From assembly GCF_038896935.1 (NCBI RefSeq), contig NZ_JBANDC010000016.1, forward strand, positions 62,001 through 126,000: DNA of 64,000 nt. Direction: 5' to 3'. A program made the translations under genes and the position numbers. This DNA is from Collimonas rhizosphaerae (GTDB lineage: Bacteria; Pseudomonadota; Gammaproteobacteria; Burkholderiales; Burkholderiaceae_D). Below the pieces are notes generated by a model. That model was not told the DNA's origin and ran no database searches. It saw only the letters and a program-made list of their open reading frames with translations. Shown piece after piece: positions 19,877 to 28,581 of the stretch (positions are counted from its first letter, which is position 1; every line of letters begins with the position of its first letter).

Positions 19877-19968
19877 TGCTTGTCCTTAAACGGGGAAAGG
19901 GTGTGATATTAGCGGATTCCGGCCATTTTTTCGCATGGCGGGCGTTTTTGCATCGATGGCGCGAGGCA

Positions 19969-21279
19969 CTAACCGGCTGCGGCTTTTGCGCTCTGCCTGG
20001 CCTGCCTTGCACGCAAGCCGGCGATGATGCCGCGATTCATGAAGTAGTCGGTCAGCCTGGTTTTCTGGTGCGGCAGCAACTGACTGGCGGCAATCAGGTC
20101 CGGCCACGCCGCCAGGGCTTTTTTGCAGACCTCGCCGATGACGTGGCGCAGCGGCGGCTCCAGCAGGCCGCTGCGGTTGGCGAAGGCGCGCAAGGTAAGC
20201 GGCGACAGGAATGAGCGCTTGGCCTGGCCTTCGGCAAACTTGAGGGCATGGCCGCTGCCGTTCAGGTACACGCTGTACGCCACGACGTCGTAGGCCGGCG
20301 AGAATTCGATGCTGCCGTCGGCCAGGTAGCGGACGCCGAAATTTTTCAGGTGGGCGTCGTAATTGCCGATCAGTTCGTTGACGGCGATGCGGCGCAGCAG
20401 CTCATGGCAGGCAGCTTCGCCCAGTCCCGGCACGGCTTGCATCACCAGCGCCATGTCGGCATAGCTGGCGCCCGTATATTTTTTGTCAGGATCGACCGCC
20501 AGTATCTGGCAAAAATCTTCGACATGGAGGCGGCCCGGCTGGTCGCGGTCGAAGCGCTGCACGGCCAGGAATTGCTGCTGCTCTTCCGCCGCATGCGGAT
20601 GCTCGGCCATGATCGCGGCCAGCGGCTGCAGGCTGGCGCTGCATACGGTTACGCCGGCGGCTTGCGCCAGCTGCAGCGACAGGTGTTCGACTTCCGGCAG
20701 GCGGTCGTATTGCGCGGTGGGCAGCTTGCCGATGATGTGAGCGTCTTTGTGGCGGGTGCGGCTGACATACCTGCCGCCTTCCAGGATCAGGGCCAGTTTC
20801 GGCTGCATGCCGGAGATCGAGACGCCGTCCACCAGCGGCGCGGCGATCACGCTTTCTTCGATGGCTTCCTTGCCTTGCGTCACCAGGCGCGTCATCATCG
20901 CCCGCGTCAGTCTGGTCGGGATGGCCTTGACGGCGCCCGGCAAGTCGCGGCCGCAGGCTGCCAGCAGCTCGAAATGGTCGTCTTCCGCGCATTTGCGCTC
21001 GAACGCGATCTGCTTGCGCAATAGGCCTTCCGGCAACAGGTTCTGGAAGAAGGCGGGCAGCCGCATCTGGCCTGGCGAGTTGAACATCGCCGCCAGAGGG
21101 TTGAGCAGCAAGGCCATGTCCTGCTGCGGCGTGGCGGCGCGCATGGAAAGCGACAAGGTTGGCCGCTGCGGGTCTTGTGCATAGGCCGGGTCGACCTGGA
21201 AACGCACCATGTCGCCGTACTGAAACAGGACGCCCGCCAGGCGCTCTGCCACGAAGATATCCAGTGCGCTCAGGTTCAT
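19969..21279 (-). CDS. hipA: HipA-type serine/threonine kinase toxin
   Basis: 436 residues, close to E. coli HipA (440). The N-terminal subdomain (MNLSALDIFVAERLAGVLFQ) is followed by the phosphate loop region SISGMQPKLAL, the catalytic NYDAHLKNFG (N-x-D-x-H-x-x-N) and the metal-binding Asp of SPAYDVVAYS. All key kinase positions seem present, so the toxin looks active. In E. coli HipA phosphorylates glutamyl-tRNA synthetase and causes persistence. Its ATG overlaps the stop of the upstream hipB-like gene. Confidence 0.92.
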   Translation of the reverse strand: MNLSALDIFVAERLAGVLFQYGDMVRFQVDPAYAQDPQRPTLSLSMRAATPQQDMALLLNPLAAMFNSPGQMRLPAFFQNLLPEGLLRKQIAFERKCAEDDHFELLAACGRDLPGAVKAIPTRLTRAMMTRLVTQGKEAIEESVIAAPLVDGVSISGMQPKLALILEGGRYVSRTRHKDAHIIGKLPTAQYDRLPEVEHLSLQLAQAAGVTVCSASLQPLAAIMAEHPHAAEEQQQFLAVQRFDRDQPGRLHVEDFCQILAVDPDKKYTGASYADMALVMQAVPGLGEAACHELLRRIAVNELIGNYDAHLKNFGVRYLADGSIEFSPAYDVVAYSVYLNGSGHALKFAEGQAKRSFLSPLTLRAFANRSGLLEPPLRHVIGEVCKKALAAWPDLIAASQLLPHQKTRLTDYFMNRGIIAGLRARQARQSAKAAAG

Positions 21280-21572
21280 CGGCGCGCTCCCTGCCGCGCC
21301 AGCGCCGCAGCCACCAGGCTTTGCACTTCTTCCTCGGCGGGCGCATTTGCGGCAATCGAAGACGCCACGGCCTTGGGCAGCAGCATCAGTTCCAGTCCCA
21401 GCTGATCGGCAATCGTCATCAAGGTGCTGAGGCGAGGGTCGTTCTTGCCGGCCAGGACACCGCGTATCGTCACCGTCGTCAGGCCGCTGTCACGGCTCAT
21501 GGCAATGACCGGCAAGGCCAGCCGGTCCTTGGCTTGGCGCAGGATGGCAGAGAGTTCGTTCAAGGTTTTCAT
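21276..21572 (-). CDS. hipB: HipB-like antitoxin, XRE-type DNA-binding protein
   Basis: 98 residues, with a compact helix-turn-helix: IAMSRDSGLTTVTIRGVLAG followed by DPRLSTLMTIADQLGLELML. The C-terminal 30 residues are Ala/Glu-rich and probably flexible. It overlaps hipA by four bases in the usual antitoxin-first order. No Shine-Dalgarno is visible before the ATG; instead the four-copy repeat array starts 3 bases upstream, so the protein probably represses its own operon. Confidence 0.88.
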   Translation of the reverse strand: MKTLNELSAILRQAKDRLALPVIAMSRDSGLTTVTIRGVLAGKNDPRLSTLMTIADQLGLELMLLPKAVASSIAANAPAEEEVQSLVAAALARQGARR

Positions 21573-21575
21573 GGA

Positions 21576-21676
21576 GGTTAGTAAACTATCTTTTATGGAT
21601 ATAAGGATAGTATAGTATCTTTTTCTGGAAAGGATAGTTTAGTATCTTATTTGTTTAAAAGGTTACTTAACTATCT
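21576..21676. promoter_or_regulatory. Four 16-base repeats upstream of hipBA, candidate HipB operators
   Basis: On the plus strand the copies are GGTTAGTAAACTATCT (21576-21591), GGATAGTATAGTATCT (21605-21620), GGATAGTTTAGTATCT (21632-21647) and GGTTACTTAACTATCT (21661-21676). Start-to-start spacing is 29, 27 and 29 bases, close to whole helical turns. Each is a partial palindrome with GATA/TATC-like ends. E. coli hipBA also has four operators with TATCC/GGATA ends, which supports the reading. Confidence 0.75.
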
Positions 21677-21834
21677 CTTTACGCCGCCTACGCCAGGCGA
21701 AAACCATATAAGCATTGCCGAAAAGCTTCGTTCTGCTAGTTGCCCGAATCGATTAACTTTGCGCCAAAGCCTTAGCGTTGCATCAGCCAGGGCATTCAAT
21801 TCCATCGATCGATTCAATCACAACGAGGGTTTGC

Positions 21835-22839
21835 ATGATTGCCAATATTTTCAAACGTTTGCCAGCCTTGGCGGCTGCTTCAGTCATCGCGGTGCTGGCC
21901 GGCCGCGCCGGCGCCGCCGAACAGGAAGTCAATATTGCCTACCAGACGGTGGTCGAGCCGGCCAAAGTGGCCCAGGCTGACGGCGCATATGAAAAGGCCA
22001 GCGGCTGGAAAATCAACTGGAAGAAATTCGACAGCGGCGCCGACGTGATCACTGCGGTGGCGTCGGGCGACATCCAGGTGGGTTATGTCGGCAGCAGCCC
22101 GCTGGCAGCCGCGGCCAGCCGTGAACTGCCGATAGAAACCATCCTGGTCGCGGCCCAGATCGGCCAGGCTGAAGCGCTGGTGGTGCGTAACGGCAGCGGC
22201 ATCAAGACGGCGCAGGACCTGGTCGGCAAGAAGATCGCGGTGCCGTTCGTTTCAACCACCCACTACAGCCTGCTGGCGGCGCTCAAGCACTGGGGCATTC
22301 CTGCTTCCAAGGTGCAGATACTGAACCTGCGGCCGCAGGAAATCACCGCGGCATGGCAACGCGGCGATATCGACGCCGCCTATGTCTGGGATCCGGCGCT
22401 GGGCAAGGTCAAGGAATCCGGCAAGATCCTGACCAATTCAGCCGAGGTCGCCAAGTGGGGCGCGCCGACATTCGACGCCTGGATCGTGCGCAAGGATTTT
22501 GCGCAAAAGCATCCCGATTTCGTGACCGCCTTCGTCAAGGTCACCGGCAAAGCCTACGCCGATTACCGCAGCCACGGCGCGGACTGGAAAGCCGGTTCAC
22601 CGCAGTTCGAGAAAATCGCCCGCCTGACCGCCGCCAAGCAGAGCGATATCGCTGAACTGCTGGCCGGCAGCGGCTTTCCTACCCTGAGCGAACAGGAGCA
22701 GCTGCTGGGCGGCTCGACCGTCAAGGCACTGGCGGCGACTTCCGGCTTCCTGCAGGAGCAAAAGAAAGTAGAACGCGTATTGCCGGACTACCAATCCTAT
22801 GTCAATCCGGCGTTTGTCAAACAAGCCGCGCTTCAATAA
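21835..22839 (+). CDS. tauA: Taurine/sulfonate ABC transporter binding protein
   Basis: 334 residues from ATG 21835, with GAGGG 5-6 bases upstream and a signal peptide ending near GRAGA. Family features of TauA are clear: VNIAYQTVVEPAKVAQADGA, DSGADVITAVASGDIQVGYV and GSSPLAAAASRELPIE. An aromatic-rich substrate region occurs in VPFVSTTHYSLLAALKHWGI and AYVWDPALGK. tauB and tauC follow within 10 bases and with an overlap. Other sulfonates or sulfate esters could be the ligand. Confidence 0.9.
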   Translation: MIANIFKRLPALAAASVIAVLAGRAGAAEQEVNIAYQTVVEPAKVAQADGAYEKASGWKINWKKFDSGADVITAVASGDIQVGYVGSSPLAAAASRELPIETILVAAQIGQAEALVVRNGSGIKTAQDLVGKKIAVPFVSTTHYSLLAALKHWGIPASKVQILNLRPQEITAAWQRGDIDAAYVWDPALGKVKESGKILTNSAEVAKWGAPTFDAWIVRKDFAQKHPDFVTAFVKVTGKAYADYRSHGADWKAGSPQFEKIARLTAAKQSDIAELLAGSGFPTLSEQEQLLGGSTVKALAATSGFLQEQKKVERVLPDYQSYVNPAFVKQAALQ

Positions 22840-22848
22840 GGAGTTGGC

Positions 22849-23652
22849 ATGATCCGCCTGCAATCCGTGGGAGTGCGCTACCCCGGCGCCGTACGGCCTG
22901 TCTTGCACGACCTGTCGCTGGATCTGCATGACGGCCGGTTTACCGTGGTGATCGGCGAATCCGGCTGCGGCAAGACGACCTTGCTCAACCTGATCGCCGG
23001 GTTCCTGGCGCCGAGTTCGGGTTCCGTCAGCCTCGACAGCGTGCCGGTCAGCGGACCGGGCGCGGAGCGCGGCGTGGTGTTCCAGAACGATACCTTGCTG
23101 CCATGGCAGACGGTGCAGGAAAATGTGGCGTTCGGGCTGCGCCTGGCCGGGCAGCCGTTGCAGCAGCGCCATGCCAAGGCGCGCGAATACCTGGCGCTGA
23201 CCGGGCTGCAGGATTACGCCGACGCCGCCATCTGGGAGCTGTCCGGCGGCATGCGCCAGCGCGTCAGCCTGGCGCGCGCGCTGGCGGTGGATCCGCGTTT
23301 CCTGTTGCTGGACGAGCCGCTGGGCGCGCTCGACGCCTTGACGCGCGAACACATGCAAGAACATCTGCTGCAAGTCTGGAAAACCTCCGGCAAAGGCATC
23401 TTCATGATTACCCACAGCGTGGAAGAAGCCTTGTTCCTGGCGACCGACCTGGTGCTGCTGCGGGCGCGGCCGGGGCGGGTGGAAAGCGTGCGCCAGCTTG
23501 AATTCGGGGCGCGTTTCGCCGCCGGCGAACCGGCGCGCAGCATCAAGTCCGATCCGCGCTTCGTCGGCATGCGGGAGGAAATCCTCGAGCAGCTGCTGCA
23601 TCCGCGCCAGGCTGCACGCAACGACGCCGGGCTGGAGGAGGCGCCGGCATGA
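22849..23652 (+). CDS. tauB: Taurine/sulfonate ABC transporter ATP-binding protein
   Basis: 267 residues with the full ABC set: Walker A GESGCGKTT, Q-loop VVFQNDTLLPW, signature LSGGMRQRVSLARAL, Walker B FLLLDEPLGALD and switch His in MITHSVEEALFL. AAGGAG lies directly upstream. The D-loop and the Q-loop LLPW signature are typical of the nitrate/sulfonate/taurine class. It overlaps tauC by four bases. Confidence 0.92.
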   Translation: MIRLQSVGVRYPGAVRPVLHDLSLDLHDGRFTVVIGESGCGKTTLLNLIAGFLAPSSGSVSLDSVPVSGPGAERGVVFQNDTLLPWQTVQENVAFGLRLAGQPLQQRHAKAREYLALTGLQDYADAAIWELSGGMRQRVSLARALAVDPRFLLLDEPLGALDALTREHMQEHLLQVWKTSGKGIFMITHSVEEALFLATDLVLLRARPGRVESVRQLEFGARFAAGEPARSIKSDPRFVGMREEILEQLLHPRQAARNDAGLEEAPA

Positions 23653-24530
23653 GCGAATTGTCCGTGACGTTTTCACCGCTTGAACTTGAGTTGCCGCAGG
23701 AGCCTGAGGTGTCGCCAAGCGCTGCCCAGCGGCGTCAGGCGGTGCCGAAAACCAAGACCCGGCGCGCCATTTCAGAGCGCAGCATCACCCTGCTGACGGT
23801 GGCGGGTTTGCTGGGTTTGTGGTGGCTGGCCAGCGCCCTGGGGCTGGTGCCGCCGCTGTTCCTGCCGTCGCCGCTGGCGGTATTGGGCAAATTCAAGGCA
23901 GTGGCGCTCGACGGTTTTGTCGACGCCACCCTGTGGCAGCATGCCGCCACCAGCGTCGCCCGGGTATTCGCCGCGCTGCTGCTGGCCATCGCCAGCGCCA
24001 TCCCGGTGGGCATCCTGATCGGCTTGAGCAGCCGTGCGCGCGCAGTGTTCGATCCGCTGATCGAGTTTTACCGGCCGATCCCGCCTTTGGCTTATTTGCC
24101 GCTGATCGTGATCTGGTTCGGCATCGGCGAACTGTCCAAGGTGCTGCTGATCTACCTGGCGATTTTCGCGCCGCTGGCGATCGCCACCTTGCATGGCGTG
24201 CGGCGCGTCGACCAGAACCGCTTGCGGGCAGCGCGGTCGCTGGGCGCATCGCGCTGGCAGCTGGTCCGTTTCGTCATCCTGCCGTCGGCGGTGCCGGACG
24301 TGCTGACCGGGATCCGCATCGGACTGGGCGTCGGCTGGTCGACCCTGGTGGCGGCGGAGCTGATTGCGGCCACGCGCGGACTGGGTTTCATGATCCAGTC
24401 GGCGGCGCAATTCCTGGTGACCGACGTCGTCATCATGGGGATCCTGGTGATCGCCCTGATTGCCTCAGGTTTTGAATATGGCCTGCGCTGGCTGCAGCGC
24501 AAGTACGTGCCTTGGGAAGGGCGCGCATAG
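23649..24530 (+). CDS. tauC: Taurine/sulfonate ABC transporter permease
   Basis: 293 residues, with a polar 50-residue N-terminus and about six membrane segments, as in BPD_transp_1 permeases. The segments include SITLLTVAGLLGLWWLASAL, and the EAA-loop region reads RRVDQNRLRAARSLGASRWQ. It completes the three-gene importer. The operon ends at an intrinsic terminator 29 bases further on, so no tauD or ssuD monooxygenase is co-transcribed. Confidence 0.92.
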   Translation: MSELSVTFSPLELELPQEPEVSPSAAQRRQAVPKTKTRRAISERSITLLTVAGLLGLWWLASALGLVPPLFLPSPLAVLGKFKAVALDGFVDATLWQHAATSVARVFAALLLAIASAIPVGILIGLSSRARAVFDPLIEFYRPIPPLAYLPLIVIWFGIGELSKVLLIYLAIFAPLAIATLHGVRRVDQNRLRAARSLGASRWQLVRFVILPSAVPDVLTGIRIGLGVGWSTLVAAELIAATRGLGFMIQSAAQFLVTDVVIMGILVIALIASGFEYGLRWLQRKYVPWEGRA

Positions 24531-24558
24531 TTTTCGATTCAGATTCAGGGAGGTGGGG

Positions 24559-24590
24559 CAGGCCAGCCTTGACCGGCTGGCCTGTTTTTT
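24559..24590 (+). terminator. Intrinsic terminator of the tau operon
   Basis: CAGGCCAGCC (24559-24568) pairs perfectly with GGCTGGCCTG (24575-24584) around a 6-base loop and is followed by six T. Confidence 0.93.
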
Positions 24591-24605
24591 CATGACGCAA
24601 CGATC

Positions 24606-25340
24606 TTAGGCTGCACTTGCCGTCGGGCGCACCACGATCTCGCTGAGGTCGACGTCCGCCGGCTGTTCGATGGCAAACAGGATGGTACGGGCGACTGCCT
24701 CCGCCGTAATGAAGATTTTGCGGTAAGTCTCCATTCCCAGCTTGGCGGCAGGGTCGGTGATGCTGTCCGCCAGCTCCGATTCGGTCACTCCCGGCGAAAT
24801 CACCGTCACCCGGATGTTGTCGACTTCCTGGCGCAAACCGTCGGAAATCGCACGCACCGCAAACTTGGTGGCGCAATATACCGCCGCGCTGGGCACCACC
24901 CGATGGCCGCCGACCGAAGCCACGTTGATGATCTGGCCGCTGCCCTGAGCTTGCATGACCGGCAAGGCAGCGGCAATGCCGTACAGGACGCCCTTGATGT
25001 TGACATCCACCATGCGCTCCCATTCGTCCACCTTCAGCCGGTCCAGCGTCGACAGCGGCATCACCCCGGCATTGTTGACGATGACGTCGACCCGGCCGAA
25101 GCGGCTTTTGGCGAGCGCCACGATATCCTCAAGCTGGCTGCGCTTGGTGACATCCAGGGCTTGATATTCCGCTATGCCGCCAGCCGTGCGGATCAATCCC
25201 GCCAGGACTTCCAGGCGTTCGGTGCGGCGCGCGCCCAGCACTACCCGGGCGCCATGTGCCGCCAGTATGCGGGCGGTGGCTTCGCCGATGCCGCTGCTGG
25301 CGCCGGTGACGATGACAACTTTATCCTTGATTCCAGGCAT
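24606..25340 (-). CDS. SDR-family oxidoreductase
   Basis: 244 residues from the ATG at 25340, which has AAGGAG upstream; a longer frame to 25397 lacks such a site. Classical SDR features: TGASSGIG cofactor loop, NNAG (VIVNNAGVMPLS), catalytic Ser in VASVGG and the YCATK motif for Tyr/Lys. It is close to the YdfG/clavaldehyde dehydrogenase-like general SDR group. It diverges from an AraC regulator across 200 bases, so the regulator may control it. Substrate unknown. Confidence 0.92.
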   Translation of the reverse strand: MPGIKDKVVIVTGASSGIGEATARILAAHGARVVLGARRTERLEVLAGLIRTAGGIAEYQALDVTKRSQLEDIVALAKSRFGRVDVIVNNAGVMPLSTLDRLKVDEWERMVDVNIKGVLYGIAAALPVMQAQGSGQIINVASVGGHRVVPSAAVYCATKFAVRAISDGLRQEVDNIRVTVISPGVTESELADSITDPAAKLGMETYRKIFITAEAVARTILFAIEQPADVDLSEIVVRPTASAA

Positions 25341-25542
25341 GTGTTTCTCCTTGATGTGGTCAGGTCCCGCGCCGTCGGCGCCGGACATGCTTATCAATGT
25401 AGCGGCCGGGGACCAGCCCGGGATAGTCGCTTCGTCGCGACTTCTTGCCTGATCCTCCAGATGTGCAGCCCGGCGCCGCCGCGTCCGATCGAAAAATAGT
25501 AGACTCGGTCAAACCCTGCAAATGCTGAAAACGAGGCTGGAA

Positions 25543-26505
25543 ATGAAAGATTCAGGATCAATCCAAGAGACCGCCGCCGACCCTTTGGTGTCGATCAAGC
25601 AAATCGAGCTGGCGCGCCTGATTGAGCAATACACCGGCACCGACGGCGTGCACCAGACGGCGATAGCGCCGCTCAACCTGATGCGGCTGTCGCAACCTTC
25701 GGCGCCGGCCCACAGCTTGCATAAGCCGGCCTTGTGCATCATCGCCCAGGGGCAGAAGCAGGCGATGCTGGCCGACGAAGTCTATGTCTACAACTCGGCC
25801 CAGTACCTGGTGGTGTCGGTCGACCTGCCGGTCATGGGCCATGTAACGCAAGCCACGCCGGCATTGCCTTACCTGTGCGTGCGCCTGGACCTTGATCCGA
25901 AGGACATCGGCGACATGATCATGGCCGGCGAGGTGCGTGCCAGAAAGCCGGATCTGCCGGCGCGCGGCATGTTCGTCAGCCGGGCCAATTCGAGCCTGCT
26001 CGATGCGGTGCTGCGCCTGATGCAGCTGCTGGCGACGCCGCAGGACATCCCGGTGCTGGCGCCGCTGGCGATGCGTGAAATCCTGTACCGGCTGCTGCAG
26101 GATGAACAGGGCGGCATGCTGCAGCAGATCGCCATGACCGACAGCCAGTCGCAGCACGTGGTCAAGGCGATCGAACTGATCAAGCGCGACTACCGGCTGC
26201 CGCTGCGGATAGAAAACCTGGCGCGCGAAGCGAACATGAGTTCCTCTTCGCTGCATCATCATTTCAAGGCGGTGACGGCGATGACGCCGTTGCAGTACCA
26301 GAAACAGCTCAGGCTGCAGGAGGCGCGCCGGCTGTTGTTTACCCAGGTCGGCGATGCCGCCACCGCAGGGCACCTGGTGGGTTATGAAAGTCCTTCGCAA
26401 TTCAGCCGCGAGTACAACCGCATGTTCGGCTCGCCGCCGGCGCGCGATGTGGCGCGCCTGCGGGCTGCGGGCACTGCCAGTACCGGGGTCGCCAGCCCGG
26501 CTTAG
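25543..26505 (+). CDS. AraC-family transcriptional regulator
   Basis: 320 residues from ATG 25543 (GAGG 6 bases upstream; an ATG at 25522 is also in frame). The N-terminal 170 residues match the AraC_N cupin-like domain (PSAPAHSLHKPALCIIAQGQ, VYVYNSAQYLVVSVDLPV). The C-terminal 100 residues are the two-HTH AraC domain: IENLAREANMSSSSLHHHFK, then TPLQYQKQLRLQEARRLL and VGYESPSQFSREYNRMFG. Members of this subgroup usually activate a neighbouring oxidoreductase gene, here the divergent SDR; that link is inferred. Confidence 0.93.
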   Translation: MKDSGSIQETAADPLVSIKQIELARLIEQYTGTDGVHQTAIAPLNLMRLSQPSAPAHSLHKPALCIIAQGQKQAMLADEVYVYNSAQYLVVSVDLPVMGHVTQATPALPYLCVRLDLDPKDIGDMIMAGEVRARKPDLPARGMFVSRANSSLLDAVLRLMQLLATPQDIPVLAPLAMREILYRLLQDEQGGMLQQIAMTDSQSQHVVKAIELIKRDYRLPLRIENLAREANMSSSSLHHHFKAVTAMTPLQYQKQLRLQEARRLLFTQVGDAATAGHLVGYESPSQFSREYNRMFGSPPARDVARLRAAGTASTGVASPA

Positions 26506-26515
26506 GTCCCTTGCC

Positions 26516-27691
26516 TCATTCGGCGCGCCGCGTGCGGCGCCGCGAAATGCTTTCCTGGATGGCGACGACGATCAGTATCACGGTGGTCAGGCCGGAAATC
26601 ATCAGCTGGTCGGTGTAATACGCGAACGGGACCAGTATCGCCAGCAGCGCCAGTCCGATCACATGCGAAAACGGAAACAGGCGGTAGACCACGGTCTTGT
26701 AGACGCCGTTGCCGAGCAGGTAAGCCATCGGCCCGCCGACCAGCACCGCCAGCGATCTGGTCTCTATGTGGCCGGCCGGATGGGCGATCGCCAGCTCGTT
26801 GCCGACCGCGGTGATGATCACGCCGGCGACGATGAGGACGTGGGTGTAGTGGAAATACGCGCCGATCCGTCCCGGATCCTTGGACTCGACGATGGCTTCG
26901 GTGCCGGCCTGGCTGCTGGTGTCGAAATAGATCCACCACATCGCCAGGCTGCCAAGGAAAGCCACCAGGAAAGCGATCAGGGTCGGCGCATCCCAGTGCG
27001 CCATGTGGCCGATGGTGGCGCCGGTCACCAGGATCGACTCGCCCAGCGCGACGATCACGAACAGCTGGCAGCGCTCGGCCATATGGCCGCCTTCAATGGT
27101 CCAGTCCTGGGTCCGCGAGCGGCCCAGCACCGGCAGCCACAGGCCGATCATCGGCGACAGGTATTCGCAGGCTACCGCCAGCGTCCAGAACAGCAGCCGG
27201 TAATAACCTTGCGACAGGCCGCCGGCAATCCAGAATGCGCCCGAGATGCAGAGCCAGCCAAGCATGCGCTGGAAGTTCTTGCTCAGGGCATGGTGGCGGC
27301 CCAGGTGGAATACTACAAACAGGGTGCGGCCGATCTGCATGCTGGCGTAGCACACCGCAAAAACCAGGCCGCGTTCGCCGAATGCATCCGGCAATACCGC
27401 CGACATCACCAGGCCGACCAGCATGATGGCGAACAGCAGCAGCCGGATCGGCATGGCGTCCGGGTCGAACCAGTTGGTCACCCAGCAGGTGTATTGCCAG
27501 ACCAGCCAGACCGCAAACCACAAGACCAGGGTCTGGATGGCTCCCAAGGGCGTCAGGTTTTCCAGCAGATGGTGGGATAGCTGGGTGACTGCAAAGACAT
27601 AGACCAGGTCAAAGAACAGCTCGACCGACAGCACCTTGGCCTCATGGCCGTCGCGCGCCCGCAATAGATTGGCTTTGCCCCAGATGCTCAT
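26516..27691 (-). CDS. LtrA-like membrane protein (low temperature requirement family)
   Basis: 391 residues with about twelve hydrophobic segments. The N-terminus VELFFDLVYVFAVTQLSHHL is the hallmark of the LtrA family (PF06772), named from a Listeria gene needed for growth in the cold; its molecular role is unknown. AAGGAA lies upstream of the ATG. It converges with the AraC gene (10-base gap) and lies downstream of luxI on the same strand, so read-through from the quorum-sensing genes is possible. Confidence 0.88.
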   Translation of the reverse strand: MSIWGKANLLRARDGHEAKVLSVELFFDLVYVFAVTQLSHHLLENLTPLGAIQTLVLWFAVWLVWQYTCWVTNWFDPDAMPIRLLLFAIMLVGLVMSAVLPDAFGERGLVFAVCYASMQIGRTLFVVFHLGRHHALSKNFQRMLGWLCISGAFWIAGGLSQGYYRLLFWTLAVACEYLSPMIGLWLPVLGRSRTQDWTIEGGHMAERCQLFVIVALGESILVTGATIGHMAHWDAPTLIAFLVAFLGSLAMWWIYFDTSSQAGTEAIVESKDPGRIGAYFHYTHVLIVAGVIITAVGNELAIAHPAGHIETRSLAVLVGGPMAYLLGNGVYKTVVYRLFPFSHVIGLALLAILVPFAYYTDQLMISGLTTVILIVVAIQESISRRRTRRAE

Positions 27692-27844
27692 TGTGCTGTT
27701 TCCTTATTGCGTTGATATCGTGATTCACAATAAGGGAGGTTTCCATCGCATGTCAATCGCCGCCGGCAGCGCTGCCGCGAGGCCTGATTGTGCACCATGC
27801 GCCTGGCGCCGCTGTTACCGCAAGACCCGGAAAACGCAGCTTGC

Positions 27845-28396
27845 CTAGACGTCGATCAGGCAGGCAAAAATGCGATGGCCGTCGACCAGCATGGGTGGTC
27901 CCGAACGGTGCGCTTTAAAACCGCCGCGCAGCAGCCAGCGCTCGATGCCTATCGGCGAAACGGTGATCAGGCGCTTGGCGCCGCGGTGGGCGGCGCAGTC
28001 GATCGAGGCCTGCAGCAGCTGGTAGGCGTTGGATGAAGAAACCTGTCCCAGCGGCGTTTCGTTTTTCTTGCTGAAATCGACTGCGGCAAAGCGCGACAGC
28101 TCCCACACTTCGGTGGTGCATGGCGGCGCGGCGCCTTTCAGCAGTTGCGGGAATACTTCGCTCAGCAGATAGGGCTGGTTGGTCGGCAGCAGGCGGGCGC
28201 AGCCGTTGACTTCACCGCGGTTGTCCTGCGCCACTACATAGATCGTGTCGGCATGGTCAAATTGATCCAGTTCTGCGCCGTCCTTGGTCTCCAGTTTCCA
28301 TTGCAGTGTTTCGACAAAAACCTTGTGGCGGTAGCTGGAGATTTTCGAAAATAGTTCACTTGACAACTCGGCGGCGGCCCCGGAAATAACGTTCAT
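27845..28396 (-). CDS. Acyl-homoserine lactone synthase (LuxI family)
   Basis: 183 residues from the ATG at 28396 (a TTG directly before it is also possible; AAGGA lies 8 bases upstream of the ATG). LuxI hallmarks are in order: the Arg/Phe pair in YRHKVFVE, Trp in LQW, ELDQFD with the active-site acids, Arg in GCARLLPT and the Glu/Arg of WELSRFAA. These residues bind S-adenosylmethionine and acyl-ACP. It follows a luxR gene on the same strand with a lux-box-like palindrome 62 bases upstream, which fits positive feedback. Acyl chain length cannot be predicted. Confidence 0.95.
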   Translation of the reverse strand: MNVISGAAAELSSELFSKISSYRHKVFVETLQWKLETKDGAELDQFDHADTIYVVAQDNRGEVNGCARLLPTNQPYLLSEVFPQLLKGAAPPCTTEVWELSRFAAVDFSKKNETPLGQVSSSNAYQLLQASIDCAAHRGAKRLITVSPIGIERWLLRGGFKAHRSGPPMLVDGHRIFACLIDV

Positions 28397-28457
28397 CAAT
28401 GGTGTCCTTAGTCAGAATTAGTGAATTAATTTTGAAATGCATGGGGCGCTTGGCGTA

Positions 28458-28476
28458 ACTGTCAAGGTTGACAGGT
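28458..28476 (-). promoter_or_regulatory. lux-box-like palindrome upstream of luxI
   Basis: CTGTCAA-GG-TTGACAG (28459-28474) is a perfect 7-base inverted repeat, extending to ACTGTCAAGGTTGACAGGT. Form (CTGT...ACAG, about 18-20 bases) and place (62 bases upstream of the luxI ATG) match LuxR-type binding sites of Burkholderiales. Confidence 0.8.
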
Positions 28477-28507
28477 GGGACGCGGCGGCATGTGAGACAG
28501 GGGCGGG

Positions 28508-28534
28508 CAAAAAAAATCCGGCCAGGGCCGGATT
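28508..28534 (-). terminator. Intrinsic terminator of luxR
   Basis: On the minus strand AATCCGGCC pairs with GGCCGGATT around a very short loop and runs into eight T. It lies 48 bases after the luxR stop and before the lux box, so luxI has its own promoter. Confidence 0.9.
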
Positions 28535-28581
28535 GACAGGGTTTGCGCGGGATTCCGGCGCCGGGGCAGCGCCCGGAGCGG

